Assembly (NCBI RefSeq): GCF_038396755.1 | Contig: NZ_CP149822.1 | Coordinates: forward strand, 3,224,001-3,288,000 | DNA: 64,000 nucleotides | Source of the DNA: Chitinophaga pollutisoli | GTDB lineage: Bacteria > Bacteroidota > Bacteroidia > Chitinophagales > Chitinophagaceae | Direction of reading: 5' to 3' | Part shown: positions 1 to 8,370 of the stretch, one piece after another | Layout: every line of letters begins with the position of its first letter | Position numbering within the stretch: position 1 is the stretch's first letter | Notes under the pieces: generated by a model | Told to the model about the DNA's origin: nothing | The model's input: the letters and a program-made list of their open reading frames with translations, nothing else | Database searches by the model: none | Program-made: the position numbers and the translations under genes

Positions 1-2
1 CC

Positions 3-1295
3 CTGCCTTTCAGCGCCCGTAAAAGCGCCAAAGGCGACGTGCTCCCGGGCGTCAACGAAATCGACAACGTCTGGCTCATCGACGTACAAAAATCCAAAGA
101 CGAAATAAATCCCCACGCCTCACCACTGGAATTCTACCTGAAAAAGACCAAAGCTGCCATTGAAAGCCATGCCACCGGCATCGTATTCTTCAACGGCGGG
201 GAAGACCTCCAAACCGCCAGCCAGTGGCTCGACCTCCCCCACGAAACCCTGTCCATCCCCGCCATCTGGGTAGGAGCAGACGGGAGCAAGGCGCTATCGG
301 CCGACGATGCCAACGGCTTCCAGCTGGAGCTCCAGGCCGAACTGGTACCGTCCAGGCGCACGGGTACCAATGTAATCGGGTACATCGATAACGGCGCCCC
401 CGCCACGGTAGTCATCGGCGCGCATTACGACCATTTGGGTTATGGTGAAGACCGAAACTCCATGTCCCCCGATGAAAAATCGATCCACAACGGGGCCGAC
501 GACAATGCTTCCGGCACCGCCGCCCTCCTGGAAGTAGCGCGGTTGCTGAAGGAATCCAAACTCAAGAGCGCCAATTACGCCATCGTCGCCTTTTCCGGCG
601 AAGAACTGGGACTGTTCGGCAGTAAATATTTCGCGGAAAAAGGCCCTGTACCCATGCAGCAGGTGAATTACATGGTGAATATGGACATGGTGGGCCGGCT
701 GTCGGCCGAGAAAGGGCTGCAGATTGGCGGTTATGGCACTTCCCCTTCCTGGGGCCAGGTGGTGCCGGCCGCGTTGCCGAAAGGGCTGAAGGTAAGTTAC
801 GACTCTTCCGGCCTGGGGCCCTCCGACCATGCTTCGTTTTACCTGAAAAACGTGCCCGTGCTGTTTTTCTTTACCGGCACCCACGGCGATTACCATAAAC
901 CCGGCGATGATGCGGAAAAGATTAATTACGACGGGCAGCTGACCATCGTAAAAACCGTATACGGCGTTATCGAAAAAACGAACGGCAAACCCAAACTGGC
1001 TTTCAGCAAAACGCGCGACCCGCAACCCATGACAGGCAACGGTTTCACCGTAACACTCGGCATTATGCTCGATTATACCTACAACGGTGGCGCCAAAATA
1101 GAAGCCGTGCGCGACGGGAAGCCCGCCAAAGCGGCCGGCATCCTCGCGGGAGACGTGATCGTGCAACTGGGCGAATACCCCGTTACCGACGCCATGACCT
1201 ATACAAAGGCCCTCGGTACTTTCAAAGCGGGCGACAGCACCACGGTGAAAGTGAAGCGCGGAAGCGAGGAGAAAGTATTTGACATTCAATTTTAA
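3..1295 (+). CDS. M28 family metallopeptidase with C-terminal PDZ domain (5' partial)
   Basis: Zinc aminopeptidase-type exopeptidase, probably exported. The reading frame is open to the left edge, so the start lies outside the window; the GTG at 39 is internal. Counting from that GTG, metal-site motifs are AHYDH (~128-132), NGADDNASG (~151-159), SGEELG (~186-191), a later NMDMVGR aspartate and a THGDYHKP histidine near 285. Residues ~30-110 look like a PA-type insert. The last ~85 residues, with GIMLDY and AGILAGDVI, form a PDZ domain. A peptidase-PDZ architecture is common in Bacteroidota secreted M28 enzymes. Substrate is unknown. The next gene starts 22 bp downstream. Confidence 0.93.
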   Translation: MPFSARKSAKGDVLPGVNEIDNVWLIDVQKSKDEINPHASPLEFYLKKTKAAIESHATGIVFFNGGEDLQTASQWLDLPHETLSIPAIWVGADGSKALSADDANGFQLELQAELVPSRRTGTNVIGYIDNGAPATVVIGAHYDHLGYGEDRNSMSPDEKSIHNGADDNASGTAALLEVARLLKESKLKSANYAIVAFSGEELGLFGSKYFAEKGPVPMQQVNYMVNMDMVGRLSAEKGLQIGGYGTSPSWGQVVPAALPKGLKVSYDSSGLGPSDHASFYLKNVPVLFFFTGTHGDYHKPGDDAEKINYDGQLTIVKTVYGVIEKTNGKPKLAFSKTRDPQPMTGNGFTVTLGIMLDYTYNGGAKIEAVRDGKPAKAAGILAGDVIVQLGEYPVTDAMTYTKALGTFKAGDSTTVKVKRGSEEKVFDIQF

Positions 1296-1317
1296 GCCCA
1301 TTTTTTTATCTTGCGGC

Positions 1318-1698
1318 ATGCGTTATATATATATGGCCGCGGCCCTGCTGGCATTTTCGTGCAACCAGGTACGTGAGCAAACGGATACCACGAATTACCA
1401 GGTGATAGGAGAGAAGTGCTACGTGCTGCGCCAGCATCCGCTGCAAGACAGTGCCGTGAGCATCGCGAAAGACAGTATCGTGCAGTATCTGGACGGCCAG
1501 GGTTTCACCGCCAAATTCATTGAAAAAGATAGTCTGATGTTCCAGCGGGCCAACGGCCAGCAGGTGGCGATCATATTGCCCACGGCGCAGAACGCGTGGG
1601 AGTCGAATGCGATTATCGTGTTCGACCCGCAAAAAAACCCTTTGTTCGTGAACCTGCACAAGGGCACGGCACAGGTGAGACAGTACGCCGGACAGTAA
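1318..1698 (+). CDS. Small hypothetical lipoprotein
   Basis: 126-residue protein of unknown function. It starts with a short lipoprotein signal: MRYIYM, a hydrophobic AAALLAF core, and a lipobox ending in Cys (LAFSC) around residue 15. I chose ATG 1318 over an in-frame ATG at 1279, because 1279 would overlap the preceding peptidase gene and bury the signal peptide; the sequence TATCTTGC just upstream resembles a Bacteroidota -7 element. The mature part is soluble, with no recognised domain. It probably sits on the periplasmic side of a membrane. Confidence 0.75.
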   Translation: MRYIYMAAALLAFSCNQVREQTDTTNYQVIGEKCYVLRQHPLQDSAVSIAKDSIVQYLDGQGFTAKFIEKDSLMFQRANGQQVAIILPTAQNAWESNAIIVFDPQKNPLFVNLHKGTAQVRQYAGQ

Positions 1699-1773
1699 GC
1701 CACATTATCCCGACAGCAGACACTAACAGACAGTAGCCAACATCAAACCCTTAGAATATCCTAATCCCTGACC

Positions 1774-2460
1774 ATGCATCAACACATACGGGTGACGGCG
1801 GAAGCCGTCGTACTCCGGTACTCTTCCAAAGAAGGCATGATGGTGTTGCTGACCAAGCGCACTATTCCGCCGCATATATTTAAATGGGGCCTTCCGGGAG
1901 GATTCGTCCATAACGACGAGCCCCTCGAGGCCTGCGTGCACCGTGAATTGAAAGACGAAACAGGCCTTCGGGCCAATTACCTGGAGCAGATGAGCACCTG
2001 GGGGAATCCCGACCGGGATCCCCGGGGCCGCGTGTTGTGTGTGGCGCACCTGGCGCTCATCCGGCATTCGGCGAGCAAGATCGTGCTGGGCGCTGGCACG
2101 AAAGAATCCAAATGGTACCCGGTCCGGGAGTTGCCGGTGACCGCGTTCGACCATGCGGAGATCGTAGCTGCAGCGATCGATCACCTGCGGGTGCGGTTGC
2201 ATACGGAGCCGCTGGCTTTCGAAATGCTGGACGAGAAGTTCCCGGTTTCGGAGTTGGAGAAGTTGTATGAATGGGTGTACGACCGGTCAGTGGACCGCCG
2301 GAATTTCCAGAAAAAGATCAACGGTCTTGGTTTGCTGGCGGCCCGTCCGGAGAAGTTGAAGCACCCTTTGCAGGGGCGTCCGGCGCAATTATACAGCTTC
2401 AACCGGGAGAAGTTCCTGGAGTTGAAGGAAAGCGGGGCACCGGTGGAGATTTTCTCGTAA
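1774..2460 (+). CDS. Nudix domain protein with C-terminal winged helix (NrtR-like)
   Basis: 228 residues. The N-terminal Nudix fold carries an almost canonical Nudix box, from GGFVHNDEP to RELKDETGL at ~47-71; the usual REUxEExGU has Asp in place of the first Glu of the EE pair. The C-terminal ~75 residues match the winged-helix half seen in NrtR-type regulators, including the FxxKINGLGLL and RPAQLYSF segments typical of the family. Members are either ADP-ribose-responsive repressors of NAD or sugar genes, or active Nudix hydrolases. The box is intact enough for catalysis. No neighbouring target operon is obvious. Confidence 0.88.
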   Translation: MHQHIRVTAEAVVLRYSSKEGMMVLLTKRTIPPHIFKWGLPGGFVHNDEPLEACVHRELKDETGLRANYLEQMSTWGNPDRDPRGRVLCVAHLALIRHSASKIVLGAGTKESKWYPVRELPVTAFDHAEIVAAAIDHLRVRLHTEPLAFEMLDEKFPVSELEKLYEWVYDRSVDRRNFQKKINGLGLLAARPEKLKHPLQGRPAQLYSFNREKFLELKESGAPVEIFS

Positions 2461-2660
2461 TAAATTCATTATCAATTTTTATTGGCTTTTACACAAATTG
2501 ATTTTTAAAGATTTCGAGAAAATACCCAATTTGTGTATTAGCAACATAAATTGTATTGAAATCCTTTACTGCAAAGGGTTTGCAATATCAAGCGACAAAA
2601 TGCTGGAAATAACCTAATTGGAGCAGATTGCCTGACATTATCCAACCTTCTCCGCGATGA

Positions 2661-2789
2661 AAAATCAAACCGCATTCGTTTTTGCTTTGGGCAACCGGCA
2701 TGCCGTTCACCGGGATGGTGCTGGCCAGTCAATTGGCGTTTGCCTGTAACCTGGTTTGGGGATGGATACGTGGGAAACAGCTTGCCTAA
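2661..2789 (+). pseudogene. Remnant C-terminus of a paralogous small membrane protein
   Basis: In the frame ending at TAA 2787-2789 the DNA reads as a hydrophobic tail with ASQLAFACNLVWGWIRGKQLA. This resembles the C-terminus of the next gene (GHLAFGVNLVAGFVRGKQIKT) and of the gene at 4574 (GQTAFLANLAIGFIRGKK). The frame is closed by TGA at 2658 and has no N-terminal half. I read it as the surviving end of a decayed member of the local membrane-protein family. The intergenic sequence upstream also resembles that at 3204-3430. Confidence 0.65.
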
Positions 2790-2810
2790 AATGAAAGTAC
2801 ATATTCGCAT

Positions 2811-3203
2811 ATGCAAATAATCAAGCCTTTTACCGCGCTTACTATTTTGGGGTTGCTGCTGGTAACAGGAGGAATCGTGTCGCTGTTCATGACCCGATCA
2901 TTTGCCGAAAAAGAATATTGGTTCGCCGTATTTCTATTTTCTGCAACTGCCGGATTACTTCTTTTCCTGGAAGCATTCGTCTACCACTATACGAAAAGCT
3001 ACCGGCAAATTCCCTGGTTGGCTGTTATTCATATCGGGTGCTGGGGGCTGGCCGTATTACTGATCTGGGGTAAGATCATCACAGACCGCTTCGCATCCGG
3101 TCTTCCAATTTATTTATACATCAGTATCCTTTCCATCGGGCATCTGGCTTTTGGCGTTAACCTGGTTGCGGGTTTTGTTCGCGGCAAGCAAATCAAGACG
3201 TGA
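2811..3203 (+). CDS. Small four-helix membrane protein (local paralogous family)
   Basis: 130 residues with four predicted membrane segments (about 8-26, 37-56, 68-86 and 103-122) and a basic cytoplasmic tail, GFVRGKQIKT. Function not recognised. It belongs to a local family with the genes at 3456, 4021 and 4574. Shared features are a (Y)T(K/R)xYRQI loop between helices 2 and 3 and a (Q/H)xAFxxNLxxGF(V/I)RGK ending. ATG 2811 is the first in-frame start. Confidence 0.7.
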   Translation: MQIIKPFTALTILGLLLVTGGIVSLFMTRSFAEKEYWFAVFLFSATAGLLLFLEAFVYHYTKSYRQIPWLAVIHIGCWGLAVLLIWGKIITDRFASGLPIYLYISILSIGHLAFGVNLVAGFVRGKQIKT

Positions 3204-3455
3204 GTCTCCATAATTTATTGCAATTCAATTTAAATGGCGTTTTGCACAAATTATATATTTGATTTTCAATAAAAATGGCGCATTTGCGTATCCCAAACGC
3301 AATTGACGTTAAAATCCTTTACCAGTAAGCATTTCCGATAAACACTATTATTCTCCGCGAATCACGGGTTACGATCATCACCAGGGATGACGGCGCTCAC
3401 CGGAAACGTGACGTTGGTGCGGTAATTTGGGTGGAAAGAACTCAATACCCTATCC

Positions 3456-3887
3456 ATGAGCACACTTCACTTCTTTACGCGTCCGCACGTTCAATTGCTT
3501 TTGTTTTCGCTGGCCTGCATCATTTGGGGCGAAAATTTCGCATCGCTGGAAGCATTGATAACGGATGCGCATACACATTGGTATTGGCCGAACGTGTACG
3601 GCTATATGTCGGCAGTGTTATTGGCCGAAGCGGTCATTTATTGGCTGGCGGCGCGTTTTCTCCAATGGCCCTGGATGCAGCATTTCCATATTGCCACGAT
3701 GTTATTGTTCGCGGCGGTGATGTGGCTGTTTGAATTCATGGGACAACACCCGGGATCTTCGATGCAACCGGGTTCGTTCGCCGTTCTTTGCATCGTCCAA
3801 TACCTCCTGCTGGCGGGGCACCTGGCCTTTTTTACACATATCACGGCGGGTATTATCATTGGTCGCACAATACCCGCCAGATCCTGA
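3456..3887 (+). CDS. Small four-helix membrane protein (local paralogous family)
   Basis: 143 residues with four hydrophobic segments (about 14-32, 49-66, 77-94 and 110-133). The C-terminal GHLAFFTHITAGIIIGRT matches the family ending seen in the neighbours at 2811 and 4574. No known domain recognised. The 250-bp spacer before it is similar to the spacer before the decayed copy at 2661, which supports tandem duplication of gene plus leader. Confidence 0.65.
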   Translation: MSTLHFFTRPHVQLLLFSLACIIWGENFASLEALITDAHTHWYWPNVYGYMSAVLLAEAVIYWLAARFLQWPWMQHFHIATMLLFAAVMWLFEFMGQHPGSSMQPGSFAVLCIVQYLLLAGHLAFFTHITAGIIIGRTIPARS

Positions 3888-4020
3888 TCCGGATTTTTCC
3901 ACTGTGCATATTTCGGCGGCGCAGCCGTCCGGTTGAAATGACCGGTTTCTTTATTTTTGCTTCGCAGCGATTTGATAATTGCTATATAAAACCGCTTGCG
4001 CGAAACAAAAATCCGTACCT

Positions 4021-4554
4021 ATGAAACACCTGCTGGTTACTTCGGCACCCCTCTTTCATTTCCAAAAACAACAGCCCCGTTCCGCTATCCTTCGCCGGCT
4101 CCTCCGGCCGGAAGCGCTATTGTCCATTTCAGCAGCGCTATTCCAGATCCGGCACTGGAGCTTCCAAAGCCACGGGCTTCGCCTCCGCAGCGACACCGCC
4201 GATTTCGTCACCACCATCGTTTTCGATAACTGGTATTCCCCATTTGCACTCACAGCGCTCTTAACGGCTGGAGCCTTCTGGCTCGCGCGGAAGTTTCCCG
4301 AACGCAAGTGGCTCCCGTTTGTAAGTTTCATCACCGTTTTAGCTATCCCGCTATTGGCATACAAAATCATCTCCATTTACAGGGTCACGTATTTCACCGG
4401 GAATTCCACATTTTTCATCGCCGGAACCGCATTTTGGAAATTTATGCTGAATGGCTCGCTGATAGCGGTTTTCGGAGCCTTTGGAACCGGGCAGGCGATT
4501 TATCTGTCCAGGCTGGCGGCATCTTATACGAAAGGTGTTAAATTCGATACATGA
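4021..4554 (+). CDS. Four-helix membrane protein (local paralogous family)
   Basis: 177 residues from ATG 4021; an in-frame ATG at 3979 would only add 14 non-hydrophobic residues. A basic N-terminus contains LLRPEALLSISAA, nearly repeated in the next gene as LLRPEALLVLMA. Hydrophobic helices lie near 35-50, 80-98, 107-123 and 140-160. It ends 19 bp before the next start, so the two are probably co-transcribed. Function unknown; membership in the family rests on the shared N-terminal motif and helix layout. Confidence 0.65.
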   Translation: MKHLLVTSAPLFHFQKQQPRSAILRRLLRPEALLSISAALFQIRHWSFQSHGLRLRSDTADFVTTIVFDNWYSPFALTALLTAGAFWLARKFPERKWLPFVSFITVLAIPLLAYKIISIYRVTYFTGNSTFFIAGTAFWKFMLNGSLIAVFGAFGTGQAIYLSRLAASYTKGVKFDT

Positions 4555-4573
4555 AAAATCCCCAAATTTCATC

Positions 4574-5047
4574 ATGAATAAACTGCAAATGTTCCGAAAA
4601 CTCCTCCGACCGGAAGCGCTCCTGGTTCTCATGGCCGTTTTCTTCTACATCCGGCAACTGATGGCGGGAAAAGAAGGGTACACCATCCACTTTCATGACA
4701 CCTTTTACTTGATCCGGTGGCCTTGGTGGTTTGCGCCCGGCGCCATGCTCCTCCTCCTATTGGCCTTCATTTACCGGCAAACGCGCAACTACCGCCAAAT
4801 CCAATCCCTGCAGTATTTCCATGTGCTGAGCTTTATTGTCGTACCGGTATTGACGTGGATGCTTTCCCCGGGCTTCCAGCCGGAGGTGCTATCCGGGCAT
4901 CAAAACGGCTCCTTCACGCCTAAAACATATCTGCCTTACTTAGGGTTGGTCATGTTATTATTCCTCGCCCTCGGCCAAACCGCGTTTCTCGCCAACCTCG
5001 CTATCGGGTTCATCCGGGGTAAAAAAAGCGCCGGCCCGGTACAATAA
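4574..5047 (+). CDS. Four-helix membrane protein (local paralogous family)
   Basis: 157 residues from ATG 4574. Features: LLRPEALLVLMA near residue 10; a periplasmic-looking YTIHFHDTFYLIR segment (~37-49); YRQTRNYRQIQSL loop; and the GQTAFLANLAIGFIRGKK ending. The HDTF(Y)(L/V)I motif is familiar from short Bacteroidota membrane proteins of unknown role; I cannot assign a function. It is the most complete representative of the local family. Confidence 0.68.
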   Translation: MNKLQMFRKLLRPEALLVLMAVFFYIRQLMAGKEGYTIHFHDTFYLIRWPWWFAPGAMLLLLLAFIYRQTRNYRQIQSLQYFHVLSFIVVPVLTWMLSPGFQPEVLSGHQNGSFTPKTYLPYLGLVMLLFLALGQTAFLANLAIGFIRGKKSAGPVQ

Positions 5048-5092
5048 CGCATTTGCGCCGCGGTGTCCGTTTTTTTTGCATCTTGCGGGCCT

Positions 5093-6235
5093 ATGCGTAA
5101 AGTTGTTTCTGTCCTGACAATGTGTTTGTTTACTTCGGGCCTCCAGGCCCAGGATTCCATTGACTCCCTCATGGCCGCACGAAAACGCTCGTTCCTCCCC
5201 GTTCCTGTGCTGGGCTATTCCCCGGAAAAAGGGCTGGAATTTGGCGTGGTGGCGCTTTACAGCTATTACGGCGATAAAAAGAACCCTCACCCGCGGACGC
5301 GCAATTCCTCCGCCAGTGTACTTTCCACATTTACCACCAACAGCCAGTTCAAAATCGACCTCCGCTTCGAAAACTGGACCCGCGACAATCTCTGGCACAT
5401 CCGGACCAACTTCCGGTACCACGACTTCCCGCTATATTTCTTTGGCATTGGCGATACCACGCATTACGACAACCGGACGCTGGTGGGCAACCGCCGCTAC
5501 AAGGTGTCCGCGGAAGCCGAACGCCGCGTGTCCCGGCACTTTTACGCCGGGATGTCCCTGCTTTTCCAGCACGACAAATATGATGCAGAAGACCCCAAGG
5601 GCGTGTATCCCTCCATGAACCTGATCGATAAATCGGGCGGATATTACACCTTCATCGGTGCCACCGGCATTTTCGACAACCGCGACAACCAGAATTATAC
5701 GACCAAAGGCTCGTTCGTTCGCCTGAATGTTTCCTGGGCGCCGGACTTCTTCAGCTCCAGGGCGCTGTGGCGGCTCGAGGGCAGGGCCAGCCACTTCATC
5801 CCGCTGTCGAAGAAAAGCACGCTGGGGCTGAATGGCTACGCCGTGTCTACCCAGGGAGATGTGCCGTTTTATATGATGGGGGAGATGGGGAATGATAACA
5901 TCATGCGGGGCTACTACACCGGCCGTTACCGCGACAAAAATTACGTTGCAGCGCAGGCCGAGTATCGATATTTCCTGGATCCCGGCATCCGGATCAAATT
6001 CTGGTTCATCGACACACATCCCACTTTCGCGCTGGCGGGTTTTGCCGGGGCGGGGAGCGTTTTTTCCAACCGCAATATCGACGTTAATCTGAAACCGAAC
6101 TATGGCGCGGGTATCCGCTGGTTTTACGATAAGAGCGCCCGCCTTACCGTGCGCCTCGATTACGGCATTGGTGAACAACGCGCCGGAGAGAAGCGCCAGG
6201 GCGGCTTCTACCTATCGATCGCGGAGGCATTCTAA
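5093..6235 (+). CDS. BamA/TamA-superfamily outer membrane beta-barrel protein
   Basis: 380 residues from ATG 5093; the GTG at 5063 precedes the signal peptide and is less likely. Signal peptide MRKVVSVLTMCLFTSGLQAQ with cleavage near AQ-DS. The rest consists of alternating amphipathic strands rich in aromatic residues and glycine, with the surface-antigen (D15/Bac_surface_Ag) feel: FIGATGIFDNRDN, YTTKGSFVRL, MGEMGNDNIMRGYY, and a terminal aromatic (F). There are no POTRA domains, as in many short Bacteroidota members. A role in outer membrane protein or lipid transport is possible, but no partner gene is adjacent. TTTGCATCTTGC just upstream resembles a -7 promoter element. Confidence 0.82.
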   Translation: MRKVVSVLTMCLFTSGLQAQDSIDSLMAARKRSFLPVPVLGYSPEKGLEFGVVALYSYYGDKKNPHPRTRNSSASVLSTFTTNSQFKIDLRFENWTRDNLWHIRTNFRYHDFPLYFFGIGDTTHYDNRTLVGNRRYKVSAEAERRVSRHFYAGMSLLFQHDKYDAEDPKGVYPSMNLIDKSGGYYTFIGATGIFDNRDNQNYTTKGSFVRLNVSWAPDFFSSRALWRLEGRASHFIPLSKKSTLGLNGYAVSTQGDVPFYMMGEMGNDNIMRGYYTGRYRDKNYVAAQAEYRYFLDPGIRIKFWFIDTHPTFALAGFAGAGSVFSNRNIDVNLKPNYGAGIRWFYDKSARLTVRLDYGIGEQRAGEKRQGGFYLSIAEAF

Positions 6236-6263
6236 GCTGATTTTCAAATTATTGGAGCAATAA

Positions 6264-6297
6264 AAAAGGCAGCTTCCTTTCGGGAAGCTGCCGTGTA
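6264..6297 (-). terminator. Rho-independent terminator (minus strand)
   Basis: Perfect 10-bp stem GGCAGCTTCC (6268-6277) / GGAAGCTGCC (6283-6292) with a 5-nt loop. The run of six A on the plus strand at 6262-6267 gives a U-tract only for minus-strand transcripts, so it serves the 43-residue gene to its right. Confidence 0.85.
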
Positions 6298-6323
6298 TGT
6301 AAGCTTTTGATTCTTCGGGGAAA

Positions 6324-6455
6324 TTACGGTTTCACGTATTTCACCATCGCATACAGGAACATCAGACCAAACAGGATGATGAAAAACCAACAGCCATAGT
6401 GGCCGATCTTATTACCGATCTCGTAAAAGGAATTAAGGAAAACAGTCATCAACAT
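6324..6455 (-). CDS. 43-residue membrane microprotein
   Basis: Minus-strand frame from ATG 6455 to TAA 6324, encoding 43 residues: a short amphipathic N-terminus (NSFYEIGNKIGHYG), one membrane helix (CWFFIILFGLMFLYAMV) and a basic end (KYVKP). Support: a strong minus-strand terminator 30 bp downstream, and upstream TAACTTGC resembling a -7 promoter element. An alternative start is ATG 6449. No function recognised. It is an isolated monocistronic gene between a barrel protein and a lipoprotein, and too short for routine gene calling. Confidence 0.65.
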   Translation of the reverse strand: MLMTVFLNSFYEIGNKIGHYGCWFFIILFGLMFLYAMVKYVKP

Positions 6456-6542
6456 GATATACAGTTTTAAGATTTCAGGGGGCAAGTTAGCGCATATTCC
6501 CCGGTTTTAAAAATTTCCCGGCGGGTTTATGACAACAATCAG

Positions 6543-7250
6543 CTATTTCTTCTTTTCCGATTTTACCGTTTCCACCAGTTTATACGCATACGCGCCTACG
6601 TCCTGCCGTGGCGGATCGTGCGGGATGCGGTTCACTTTCAACAGGTAAATATTTCCTTTTTCGAATTTGAAGCCTTCGATCTCGCCCATAAGTTTTTCCC
6701 ATAAGTCAGGATCATCGACGTAACGGTCTCCGTATTGAACGGAATAGCATTTTACTTTACCGAAGCCCGGGCCGTCTTCGCATTCTTCTTCCGAGCTTAC
6801 CCACACCAGCAGTTCTTTGGCAGCGGGTGCGGGCGGGTCTTTTTTCGTTAGCGTGAGGCCGTCGGAGCCGTAGGCGTCGCCGAGGTAAACGAGGGAGGAA
6901 CCGTCTTGCCGAAAGATGAGCGTGTCTTTCGCGGGGTTGCCAGCGCCGACGGTAACGAGCGTGATGAGGATTTTACCGCTGTCGATCGTGCTCCAGTTAC
7001 CCATTTGTATGATTTCCGGGGTGGAATTGAGGTAATCGGTGGACATTCTCGCATCGTTGGTGGAACGCAGGCTGAGGCCGATGAGGCGGCCGGGCGAGGA
7101 AGCGGCGGGCATATTGGCCTCGTAATAACCGTCCAGCGCGGGGATGGTGGCCTCAGTGGTTGTAGAATCCTTTGTGCCGGGCTTATTGCTGTTACCACAG
7201 GCGGTAAACGTGAGGGCGCCCGCCAGCAATAGCATCGTATGTGTATTCAT
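6543..7250 (-). CDS. Lipoprotein with NlpE-like and DUF4377 domains
   Basis: 235 residues. Lipoprotein signal MNTHTMLLLAGALTFTAC, Cys at 18. Residues ~38-135 form an NlpE N-terminal-type beta domain (LDGYYEANMP, DTLIFRQDGSSLVYLG), known for copper or envelope-stress sensing in other bacteria. Residues ~145-225 match DUF4377 (VWVSSEEECEDG, WEKLMGEIEGFKFEKGNIY, LKVNR). The combination suggests an envelope-associated stress or META/NlpE-type protein; the actual ligand is unknown. The gene is alone. Confidence 0.8.
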   Translation of the reverse strand: MNTHTMLLLAGALTFTACGNSNKPGTKDSTTTEATIPALDGYYEANMPAASSPGRLIGLSLRSTNDARMSTDYLNSTPEIIQMGNWSTIDSGKILITLVTVGAGNPAKDTLIFRQDGSSLVYLGDAYGSDGLTLTKKDPPAPAAKELLVWVSSEEECEDGPGFGKVKCYSVQYGDRYVDDPDLWEKLMGEIEGFKFEKGNIYLLKVNRIPHDPPRQDVGAYAYKLVETVKSEKKK

Positions 7251-7338
7251 GTAGTGGATTTATGCAAATAACAACAGAAAAAGGTTTGGGTTGAAGGAAG
7301 TTTTTAGTGCAGGAGGATGGTTTCCAGCCTGGGACTAT

Positions 7339-7368
7339 TAAAAAGTCGCCCGGAGCGACCATTTTTTC
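7339..7368. terminator. Hairpin, probable terminator
   Basis: Stem GTCGC (7345-7349) / GCGAC (7355-7359) with loop CCGGA, flanked by AAAAA on the left and a T run on the right. It could end transcripts from either side; on the minus strand it follows the pseudogene at 7390-7740. Confidence 0.6.
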
Positions 7369-7389
7369 TTGCACCGGGATGTTTTTGCC

Positions 7390-7740
7390 TTAGCGTTTTT
7401 GCAGGGTGGCTTTCACGGTAGGATGTGAAAGGTCGTGGAAGCGGAGGGGTTTGAGTGCGCAGATATCGATGCCCGCGGCGTGGTATTCCGCAGCCGCCAG
7501 GCTTCGAGGATGGTGACGCGGACAGGTTGCACGGCTTCCAGGACCATCCATCGGCCGTTGCCGTCGCGGTAGCGCATGCCGCAGTGGGTATATTCGGAAA
7601 ACGTGGCGCGGCGGATGGCTTCGCATTGCGGGGATTGGCTGACCTGAAACCCAATTTCTCCTTCGTTGAAATTGTTTTGTGCGGAGTCGGCAAGCCCCGG
7701 GACGAGGGCGGCGAAATGAAAGGAGGCGGAACAAATACAT
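7390..7740 (-). pseudogene. Decayed YiiX/YebB-like (NlpC/P60 superfamily) hydrolase
   Basis: Starting at ATG 7740 the frame gives a signal-peptide start MYLFRLLSF. The homology then continues only in another frame (AALVPGLADSAQNNFNEGEIGFQ), as if one C had been inserted near 7713. That second frame carries the family hallmarks: GEIGFQVSQSPQCEAIRRAT, YTHCGMRY and VLEAVQPVRVTILEAW. Near 7500 a second frame change is needed to reach AAGIDICALKPLRF and a stop at 7390. The C-terminal half of the family, including the catalytic Cys region, is absent. Two frameshifts plus truncation indicate a pseudogene, unless the base calls are wrong. Confidence 0.62.
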
Positions 7741-8214
7741 GCCGGCGAATTGAATGGAAAAGGGATTGCAATTATACAAAAAGGGTGAAGACGAATTGGG
7801 GGAGAGGGGCCATTTGCGCCGGGCACTATGGAAACCCATTTTGGATTTTTGGTTCCCCGGATTTTACCTTTCGATGCCATTAACATATTCCCGTGTACAT
7901 TTACCTGTCATACCTTTCCACATACAGATTAAGACGATCCGATATATACGACACAATAAAAATACATGGTTGTCCCGGATCCACCAGCATCTTCCCGCAC
8001 AATAACATTTCCCCTACTCACATTCGTACAACTACACTTAATAATTATATTATATGTTTATTTTCAAGAATGAGCAGCAACCAATAATGAACCAATGATT
8101 TTTTGGAGAACCTAAACCCTACAGGCACCGTTATCAGCTTTACATCTTATTAACAATCAATTCATTAACAAAAATTTTACGGGTCAACATGCGGAAGTAA
8201 AGGGGGAACGGCTG

Positions 8215-8222
8215 TAACTTTG
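8215..8222 (+). promoter_or_regulatory. -7 promoter element for the first CAP lipoprotein
   Basis: TAACTTTG matches the Bacteroidota TAnnTTTG element exactly. It lies about 150 bp before the start at 8371, implying a long leader. No good TTTG was seen 19 bp upstream. The interval 7741-8214 (about 470 bp) holds nothing else I can recognise. Confidence 0.5.
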
Positions 8223-8279
8223 CATCAGCTTTTTAACCCAAATTATACCTGCACTTTAACCGGGTACACCTCATGGTGA

Positions 8280-8322
8280 TTTTTGACCGCATCACGGAAA
8301 ACCATTTGTTTTTGACCGCATC
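8280..8322. repeat. Pair of 14-bp direct repeats in a leader region
   Basis: The 14-mer TTTTTGACCGCATC occurs exactly at 8280-8293 and again at 8309-8322, a 29-bp step, inside the presumed leader of the CAP-domain gene at 8371. Possible regulator or RNA-binding site; function unknown. Confidence 0.6.
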
Positions 8323-8370
8323 CACCCGAGAAGCCAACTTTTTTTGACGCTTTAAACCAGTTTTCTGATT

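Noticed and set aside
7754..8005. 83-residue plus-strand frame upstream of the first CAP gene
   Set aside because: Overlaps the antisense pseudogene region and has no protein-like features.
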